This document shows positions 58,500 to 64,000 of a stretch of DNA of 64,000 nucleotides, piece after piece (the first letter of the stretch is position 1; each line of letters starts with the position of its first letter). This DNA is from Pseudohoeflea sp964511625 (GTDB lineage: Bacteria; Pseudomonadota; Alphaproteobacteria; Rhizobiales; Rhizobiaceae). Position numbers and translations under genes: made by a program. The notes beneath the pieces were generated by a model, which was given only the letters and a program-made list of their open reading frames with translations, was not told the origin of the DNA and did no database searches. The stretch spans positions 124,001 to 188,000 of the forward strand of contig CAZEJG010000003.1 in assembly GCA_964511625.1 (NCBI GenBank), given 5' to 3'.

Positions 58500-59345
58500 T
58501 CAGCCGCGGGTATCGCGCCAGGTGCGGGCGAGTTCGCAGAATTCCTCGATGGAAAGTGTTTCGGCCCGCCGCGTCGGGTCGATGCCGGCCGCCTCCAGCA
58601 AAGCTTCCCCGCCCAGCGGCTTGAGGCTCTGGCGCAGCATCTTGCGGCGCTGGCCGAACGCGGCGTGGGTGATCCGCTCGAGATCGTCGAGCCGGCAGGG
58701 AATCCGCGTCGCAAGCGGCGTCAGGTGCACCACCGAGGACGTCACCTTGGGCGGCGGGTTGAAGGCCTGCGGGGGAATGTCGAACAGGATTTCGGCATCA
58801 GCGATCCAGCCTGCGAGGACGCCCAGCCGGCCATAATGGTTGGAGCCGGGTTTGGCGACGATACGCTGGCCCACTTCCTTCTGGAACATCAGCGTCATGG
58901 AGTCCCAGAACGGGTTCTCGACGTCATGTGTAAGCCAGTCGATCAGCAGCTGCGTGCCGACATTGTAGGGCAGGTTGGCGACGATCCGTGTCGGCCGGCC
59001 GGAGGCAAGATCCGAGAGATCGGTCTTCAGCGCATCGCCCTCAATCACCTTGAGCCGTCCCGGATAGTGATCGGCGATTTCCGCGAGCGCCGGCAGGCAG
59101 CGCGGATCGCGCTCGACGGCGATCACCTTCTGCGCGCCGGTCGCCAGAAGCGCGCGGGTCAGGCCGCCAGGTCCCGGCCCGATCTCGATCACCAGATGGT
59201 CGTCGAGCGAGCCGGCCGCACGCGCTATCTTCTGCGTCAGGTTCAGATCGAAAAGAAAGTTCTGGCCGAGCGACTTGAGCGCGCCGAGCCCGTGGCGGGC
59301 GACGACGTCACGCAGCGGGGGAAGTCCGTCGAAGGCGAGGCTCAC
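58500..59345 (-). CDS. rsmA: RsmA/KsgA 16S rRNA dimethyladenosine transferase
   Basis: 281 residues, starting with GTG at 59345 that overlaps the pdxA stop in GTGA; this gives the correct N-terminus (VSLAFDGLPPLRDVV). Motifs LGQNFLFDLN, SAM-binding EIGPGPGGLTRAL, and catalytic NLPYNVGTQL are intact. It dimethylates two adjacent adenines near the 3' end of 16S rRNA in 30S maturation. Last gene of the lptG-lptD-surA-pdxA-rsmA unit. Confidence 0.96.
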   Translation of the reverse strand: MSLAFDGLPPLRDVVARHGLGALKSLGQNFLFDLNLTQKIARAAGSLDDHLVIEIGPGPGGLTRALLATGAQKVIAVERDPRCLPALAEIADHYPGRLKVIEGDALKTDLSDLASGRPTRIVANLPYNVGTQLLIDWLTHDVENPFWDSMTLMFQKEVGQRIVAKPGSNHYGRLGVLAGWIADAEILFDIPPQAFNPPPKVTSSVVHLTPLATRIPCRLDDLERITHAAFGQRRKMLRQSLKPLGGEALLEAAGIDPTRRAETLSIEEFCELARTWRDTRG

Positions 59346-60379
59346 GACATCGCCTGCGCCGCTGCGCCGTGGGAGGCCATGGCCGCAGCGGCCATCAGCG
59401 CCGAGATCATGCTGTCGGGACGGGCCTGGCCGGTGCCGGCAAGCGAAAAGGCGGTGCCGTGATCCGGAGAGGTGCGGATGAAGGGAAGCCCCAGCGTGAT
59501 GTTGACGCCGTCGTGAAAGCCCAGTGTCTTCACCGGAATGAGCGCCTGGTCGTGATACATGCACAGCGCCGCGTCATAGGCGACGCGGGCTTCCTCGTGA
59601 AACATCGTATCGGCCGGCAGCGGTCCGTAGGCGACGATGCCCTCGGCCTGCAACTGGCTGATCGCCGGCCGGACGATGTCCTCGTCTTCGCTGCCGAGCG
59701 CGCCGTTCTCGCCCGCATGCGGATTGAGCCCGGAGACCGCAATCCGCGGGCTCCTGATGCCGAAACGCCGCATCAGGTCGTTTGCCAGCACCCTGCCGGT
59801 CTCGACGATCTCCTGCGTCGTCAGCGCCTCCGGAACCCGCGACAGCGGGATGTGGATGGTGACAGGGGCAACCCGAAGATGCTGGTTGGCGAGAAGCATG
59901 ACGGGGCGAACTTGCGTCCCCGTACGCTCGGACGCCAGCGCCGCGAGATATTCCGTATGCCCGGGAAAGCGGAAGCCCGCCTCGTAAAGGACCGCCTTGG
60001 CGATCGGTGCGGTGACCACACCGTCGGCGCGGCCGTCGCTGGCGAACTCCACCGCCAGCCGGATCGCCTCGATGACCGCCCCTGCATTTGCGGAATCCGG
60101 CTTGCCGGGCTGAACGGGTGCGGCGCACCGGACGGGAACCACGGGGAGGGCCGTCGCAAAGGCCTCGCCGGCCTCTTCCGGTTCCGTTTCATTGAGCGGC
60201 ACGTCGAGGCCCAAGGCGGCAGCGCGTGCCAAGAGTACCGCCGGGTCGCCGACGACGAAGAATGCAGGCATGCGCATGGCTTGGCGTCTGGACCATGCGA
60301 GCAGAGCGATATCCGGACCGATACCGGCCGGATCGCCCATGCTTAGCGCCAGAGCGCCCGATCCACCGCCGGAATCCAT
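59342..60379 (-). CDS. pdxA: PdxA: 4-hydroxythreonine-4-phosphate dehydrogenase
   Basis: 345 residues from the ATG at 60379 (GGAG upstream). Contains LALSMGDPAGIGPD at the start, the zinc-binding histidines in FPGHTEYLA, NPHAGENG and YHDQALIPVK, and the C-terminal FIRTSPDHGTAF. It oxidises 4-phosphohydroxythreonine in vitamin B6 synthesis. Sixteen bases separate it from surA upstream. The gene order surA-pdxA-rsmA also occurs in E. coli. Confidence 0.95.
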   Translation of the reverse strand: MDSGGGSGALALSMGDPAGIGPDIALLAWSRRQAMRMPAFFVVGDPAVLLARAAALGLDVPLNETEPEEAGEAFATALPVVPVRCAAPVQPGKPDSANAGAVIEAIRLAVEFASDGRADGVVTAPIAKAVLYEAGFRFPGHTEYLAALASERTGTQVRPVMLLANQHLRVAPVTIHIPLSRVPEALTTQEIVETGRVLANDLMRRFGIRSPRIAVSGLNPHAGENGALGSEDEDIVRPAISQLQAEGIVAYGPLPADTMFHEEARVAYDAALCMYHDQALIPVKTLGFHDGVNITLGLPFIRTSPDHGTAFSLAGTGQARPDSMISALMAAAAMASHGAAAQAMS

Positions 60380-60395
60380 CTGGAACTCCGCGGTG

Positions 60396-61337
60396 TCAGC
60401 GGTTGGAGATGACGGCGCGCGACCGCAGTTCGGTGAGGTACTTCTCCGAGTCCGCGCTTTCGGACGTGCCGTTGTCGTTCTCTGCCTGGAAGACCATGGC
60501 CGCCGCCACGTCGTCGGAGACGGTCTTGGAGGAGCACACCGCGATGAACTCGATACCGCGATTGGTCTTGCGCGGCTTGGTGGTGCCGCCCGAATTCGTG
60601 CTCTCCACGGCCGACTTCCAGTCGCCCGGCAGCTGCGGCTGCAAAACGCGGCCGAGATCGCGGACGGTAACGTCGGTGAGGCCCTTGACCATGTCATGGG
60701 TCGACGCACAGTTGGAGAACTGAGCGCGCATGCGCTCGGCTTCCCGCTGGCGGGCGCCGAGATAAGCGCCCGAGCGCTTCGATTCCGGCACCACGAAGAT
60801 CACCTGCTGGAGAATGTACTCGGTCGTCGAGGGCTTCGAGCCGCCGCTCTCGAGCATCTTGGCAACAAGGTCCTGCGTGCTCGAGCTTTCCGAACCGTAA
60901 CGGGCCTGCACGAGCCGCGGCCAGGTCATCTGCACCCGGATGTAGTCCTTGAAGTGACCTGCCGTCACGCCGGCCTGTGCGAGGACCTGGGTGAGCTGCT
61001 GGGTCGTCATCTTGTTGTTGGAGGCAAACCGCTGAAATGAGGCCTCCACCTGGGAATCCGGGATGGTTGCACCGACGCGGCGGGCTTCCTGCATCTTCAG
61101 CGCCTCTTCGGTCAGCTGCTCGCGCGCCTTCTGCTGCAGGTTGCCCTTCTGGCGCTGCAGTCTGAGAAAGGCCGCGCGGCGGGCGATGTCGACGCTGGTG
61201 ATGGCCTGCTTGTTGACCACGATCTTGATCTCGCTCGCCGCATGGGCGGCAGGTGTGACCGCGGGGATGGCGAGAGTGGCCGCCACCACCGCCGCAAACA
61301 GGCAGCGGGCGACACGGCGTACGGACGTTGATTTCAT
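60396..61337 (-). CDS. surA: SurA-like periplasmic chaperone
   Basis: 313 residues; ATG at 61337 after AAAGGGA. Signal peptide about residues 1-34 (ending AAHAAS). The SurA N-terminal domain starts EIKIVVNKQAITSVDIARRAAFLRLQ and continues through EQLTEEALKMQEARR. The C-terminal region (RDLGRVLQPQLPGDW) corresponds to a parvulin-like domain but appears divergent, so prolyl isomerase activity is uncertain. It escorts outer-membrane proteins such as LptD, encoded just upstream. Confidence 0.88.
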   Translation of the reverse strand: MKSTSVRRVARCLFAAVVAATLAIPAVTPAAHAASEIKIVVNKQAITSVDIARRAAFLRLQRQKGNLQQKAREQLTEEALKMQEARRVGATIPDSQVEASFQRFASNNKMTTQQLTQVLAQAGVTAGHFKDYIRVQMTWPRLVQARYGSESSSTQDLVAKMLESGGSKPSTTEYILQQVIFVVPESKRSGAYLGARQREAERMRAQFSNCASTHDMVKGLTDVTVRDLGRVLQPQLPGDWKSAVESTNSGGTTKPRKTNRGIEFIAVCSSKTVSDDVAAAMVFQAENDNGTSESADSEKYLTELRSRAVISNR

Positions 61338-61515
61338 GGCAGTGTCCCTTTTCCTTCCGGCTCCTCCGCCGGCACCTGGCCGAGTCCCCGGCAATTGCTC
61401 TGCCGGCCGGCTCCTATCGCCCGCCTCAATCGCCCCTGCATGCGGCGAAAGGATGACGTTCCCCGGGGAAACGGCATCCGGCTTTCGCCGCCCGGGCGGG
61501 CGCATGCAAACATGA

Positions 61516-63903
61516 TCAGAATGTTTTCCCGGTGGCGTTGCCGTAGTCAAGGTCTCCGAGGGTGCGCAGGCTCAGGCGAGCCCCGATGCTCCATTTTTTC
61601 GGATCGCTCGTGTAGCTAGGCTTGCGCTCGTAGCTCACCGTCAGCGCGATACAGTCGTCCTCATAGGCAAAGCCGACCGTCGAGGTCGAAAAGCGCTTGT
61701 CGATGAGATCGTATCCGGACGATCCGAAGACCCGCCAGTTTTCCGCGAAGCGCAGGCTGAGCGCACCGTTGAGGCCCTCGCGGTCGACTTCCGAGCCGTA
61801 GCCGGCGCTGTTCACATCGCGCTGCGCCTTGATATTCGAATAGGTGAGCGAACCCGTTAGCTTCTCATGCGTGAAATTTGCCGTCACATCGGTGCGCTGG
61901 ACGTCGAAGTCGTCCTTGTCGAAGCGGGCGGACGCCGACAGGCCGACGCCGATGGGGAGCTGGAAGCCTGCCTGGCCGACAACGTCGGAGACGTCCTCTT
62001 CGAGGCCCGAATTGTTGCCCGCATAGGTCAGGCTGTTGACCGCGAAGGAATTGAGCCCGGCAAGCTGATAGGACTGGCCGACGATCGCATGCGTGGTCAC
62101 GCCGTTTTCGAACGTGCCTGTATAGCGGAAGCCGACATTGGCGCGGGTGCCGCCCTCCATCCGGTCGTATCCGGAGAACTTGTCGCGCTCGAACAGGCTG
62201 GTGGCGTCGAAGACGAAGCTCTGCGCGTCCTCGTTCGGCAGGCCTCCGGCCACATCCTCGTTGTTGCGGACGAAAACCTGCGCGATCGGCTCGAACACAT
62301 GGGTCGAGGATCCGGTGGTGGCCAGGATCGGGTAGCTCGCCTCCAGCCCGGCCGTCAGCAGGCCGCGGGTGGCGTTGTCCTCGCCGGAGAGCATGGACGG
62401 CGTCGAGGTCGTGTTGAAGTGGTGGATATCGCCGCGCGCCGCCACGAGCGGGGTCAGTCGCAGGCCGGTATCGGTGGTGAAGGTGCGTTTCCACGCGATT
62501 TCAGCCGTCAGCCGCTCGTTCTGGCCCTCGAGACCGCGATAGATGCCGTCGACCACATACTCGCGCTTGCGGCTGATCGACTGGGCGTTGACATCGAGCG
62601 ACAGTTCGCCGCCGGCCACCGGCTGCGAGAATATCTTGTTGTAGTCGATGACCGGATGGACGCGTGCCTCGCGATCCTCGCGGAAATCGGCCATCTGGTC
62701 GCCGAGATAGCTCGGATCGTTGCCATAGCTCAGATCGGTCCCGTCATAGATACGGCCGTCGCGGATATCGACCCAGAAGGCGCGCATGTCGAAGTAATTG
62801 CGGCGGCCGAGACCGGTCAGATAGATTTCCGACTTCTGGCGATCGTCGTCGAAGCCGGTGATCTCGTAGGTCTGCGCAAAGCTGGGATCGCTTTCCAGCA
62901 TGATGTCCCAGCCGAACGTCCAGCGCGGATTGATCTTGAACCGGCCGGTCGTACCGATGAGACCACGTTGCTTTTCGGCCCGGTCCACCGCAGCCGTCGC
63001 AGCGTCGAATTCGTCCTGGCCGGTCTGGTTGATGCCTGCCGCGCGCAGCGTGATCATGCCGTTCTCGAACCGCTTCCGGAATTCGGCATCCAGAAGGAAG
63101 CCCTGCTGCGTGTAGCCGGTGCCGGTGACGGTCACGTCTGCGCTCGGGCCGAGCGTCAGGAAATAAGGCACCCGGGCCCACGTGCCGAGCGCATCGTCTG
63201 TACCGAAGGAGGGCGTGAGAAAGCCGCTCTTGCGCTTGCGGTCGAAATCCGGGACTTCCAGATAGGGAAGGTAGGCGATCGGCATTCCGAAAAGCTCGAA
63301 GCGGGCGTTCCGCAGCTTGATCGTGCGGGTCCGATCGTCCTTGATCACCCGCTGTGCCTTGACCTGCCAGATCGGCGGCTTTTCCGGATGCTCCTTGCAC
63401 GGCTGGCAAGCCGTGTAGACGCCGTTGTTGAAGGTCGTTTCCACGCCGCCGCGGCGTTCCGCACTTTCGGCGGCGATACGCGTCTGGTCCGGTGTGACGA
63501 TCTGCAGCGCATTGACGAACCCGTCGGCGAAATCGTCGGTGATGTCGATCTCGTCGGCTGAAATGATGTTGCCGTCCGGCTCTTGAATCTGAACCCGCCC
63601 GTAGGCGCGCATGCGCCCGGTCTTCTGGTCGTATTCCACCCGCTCGGCCACCAGGTGGTAGCCGGTATAGTCGATCTGCACACCGCCGGTGGCAATCACC
63701 ATCTCGGTGTCGTTGTTGTAGATCAGTTCATCCGCCGTCAGCAGCATCCGCGCATCGGCCGGAGCCTCGATGCCGGGAATCGACTGCGCCAGGGCAGGGG
63801 TGGACGAGTACGGAGCAAAGGCGGCGAACAGCGCGCACGCGGCCGCGCTGGCGCGCAATACGCCAGTCAGAGCTGATTTGTTAAATCGGCCCGTCGCCGT
63901 CAC
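61516..63903 (-). CDS. lptD: LptD: LPS-assembly outer-membrane protein
   Basis: 795 residues, starting with GTG at 63903 that overlaps the lptG stop (TAGTG), with AGGAGGA upstream. Signal peptide about residues 1-39. OstA/LptA-like jelly-roll domain near 45-140 (DELIYNNDTEMVIATGGVQIDY), then the large C-terminal beta-barrel. Cysteines in CQPCKEHPEKP near residue 165 and one in EDDCIALTV near the C-terminus could form the disulfide needed for assembly. It inserts LPS into the outer leaflet with LptE. Normal length. Confidence 0.95.
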   Translation of the reverse strand: MTATGRFNKSALTGVLRASAAACALFAAFAPYSSTPALAQSIPGIEAPADARMLLTADELIYNNDTEMVIATGGVQIDYTGYHLVAERVEYDQKTGRMRAYGRVQIQEPDGNIISADEIDITDDFADGFVNALQIVTPDQTRIAAESAERRGGVETTFNNGVYTACQPCKEHPEKPPIWQVKAQRVIKDDRTRTIKLRNARFELFGMPIAYLPYLEVPDFDRKRKSGFLTPSFGTDDALGTWARVPYFLTLGPSADVTVTGTGYTQQGFLLDAEFRKRFENGMITLRAAGINQTGQDEFDAATAAVDRAEKQRGLIGTTGRFKINPRWTFGWDIMLESDPSFAQTYEITGFDDDRQKSEIYLTGLGRRNYFDMRAFWVDIRDGRIYDGTDLSYGNDPSYLGDQMADFREDREARVHPVIDYNKIFSQPVAGGELSLDVNAQSISRKREYVVDGIYRGLEGQNERLTAEIAWKRTFTTDTGLRLTPLVAARGDIHHFNTTSTPSMLSGEDNATRGLLTAGLEASYPILATTGSSTHVFEPIAQVFVRNNEDVAGGLPNEDAQSFVFDATSLFERDKFSGYDRMEGGTRANVGFRYTGTFENGVTTHAIVGQSYQLAGLNSFAVNSLTYAGNNSGLEEDVSDVVGQAGFQLPIGVGLSASARFDKDDFDVQRTDVTANFTHEKLTGSLTYSNIKAQRDVNSAGYGSEVDREGLNGALSLRFAENWRVFGSSGYDLIDKRFSTSTVGFAYEDDCIALTVSYERKPSYTSDPKKWSIGARLSLRTLGDLDYGNATGKTF

Positions 63904-64000
63904 TATCCGTCCTCCTTGTGGAGAAGTACTGTCGTCCCCAACGAAGCCGCCACCACCACCGGCAACCAGGCCGCAACGATCGGGGGCAGGGTTCCCGCCT
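63903..64000 (-). CDS. lptG: LptG: LPS export ABC-transporter permease (C-terminal end only)
   Basis: The last 31 codons are in the window, ending in TAG at 63903-63905. They read AGTLPPIVAAWLPVVV, then LLHKEDG, the characteristic LptG C-terminus (last membrane helix and the L-H-x-E-D-G end). LptF and LptG pull LPS out of the inner membrane with LptB. The remainder, and lptF, should lie to the right of the window. Confidence 0.88.
   Translation of the reverse strand, partial: AGTLPPIVAAWLPVVVAASLGTTVLLHKEDG

Noticed and set aside
60396..61337. Active prolyl isomerase (parvulin) domain in SurA
   Set aside because: The C-terminal segment lacks the usual dense parvulin pattern, so I call only a SurA-like chaperone.

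Overview
The window is high-GC alphaproteobacterial DNA, most likely from the order Hyphomicrobiales (Rhizobiales). The evidence is gene order. The run feuN-feuP-feuQ, cycHJKL (ccmIEFH), degP, a two-component pair, glnE, pleC and pepN, and the run rpsF-rpsR-DUF2232-rplI, fabD-fabG-acpP-fabF-mltG-yicC-gmk, rsmA-pdxA-surA-lptD-lptG, both match the layout I know from Sinorhizobium-type chromosomes. I cannot name a genus. No rRNA, tRNA, IS transposase or CRISPR array is visible.

Region 1 (about 186-16323, plus strand) is a gene transfer agent (GTA) structural cluster of the Rhodobacter capsulatus type. It holds small terminase (g1), large terminase (g2), portal (g3), a small membrane protein (g3.5), prohead protease (g4), capsid (g5), connector and adaptor proteins (g6-g8), tail tube protein (g9), g10, a tail chaperone (g10.1), tape measure (g11), distal tail and hub proteins (g12-g13), an NlpC/P60 peptidase (g14), the 1285-residue g15, and a small holin-like protein. 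No integrase, repressor or replication gene is present. Three features stand out. Factor-independent terminator-like hairpins sit directly in front of the Shine-Dalgarno sequences of g1, g3 and g6. A Dabb-domain gene is inserted between g2 and g3. The g1-g2 spacer is swollen by a mosaic of small palindromic repeats containing a tandem duplication and a 100-N assembly gap.

Region 2 (16471-34359) is conserved envelope and regulatory core: FeuN-like modulator with FeuP/FeuQ, a lipoprotein, cytochrome c maturation genes (with a CcmI whose C-terminal domain is duplicated), DegP, a second two-component system overlapping glnE, an EF-hand protein, and the PleC-type hybrid-PAS kinase on the minus strand.

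Region 3 (34635-43683) contains pepN, an orphan CoxL/xanthine-dehydrogenase-type molybdenum subunit, DMT and MFS transporters, a second EF-hand protein, and a family-4-like uracil-DNA glycosylase lacking two of the four iron-sulfur ligands.

Region 4 (43741-51608) contains the S6-S18-DUF2232-L9 cluster, a periplasmic SUOX-fold protein paired with a membrane GGDEF-EAL protein, an aldo/keto reductase, and a Ca/Na antiporter. Region 5 (51866-64000) contains the fatty-acid synthesis and cell-wall cluster on the plus strand. On the minus strand it holds the LPS-transport/SurA/PdxA/RsmA operon, with lptG cut by the window end.
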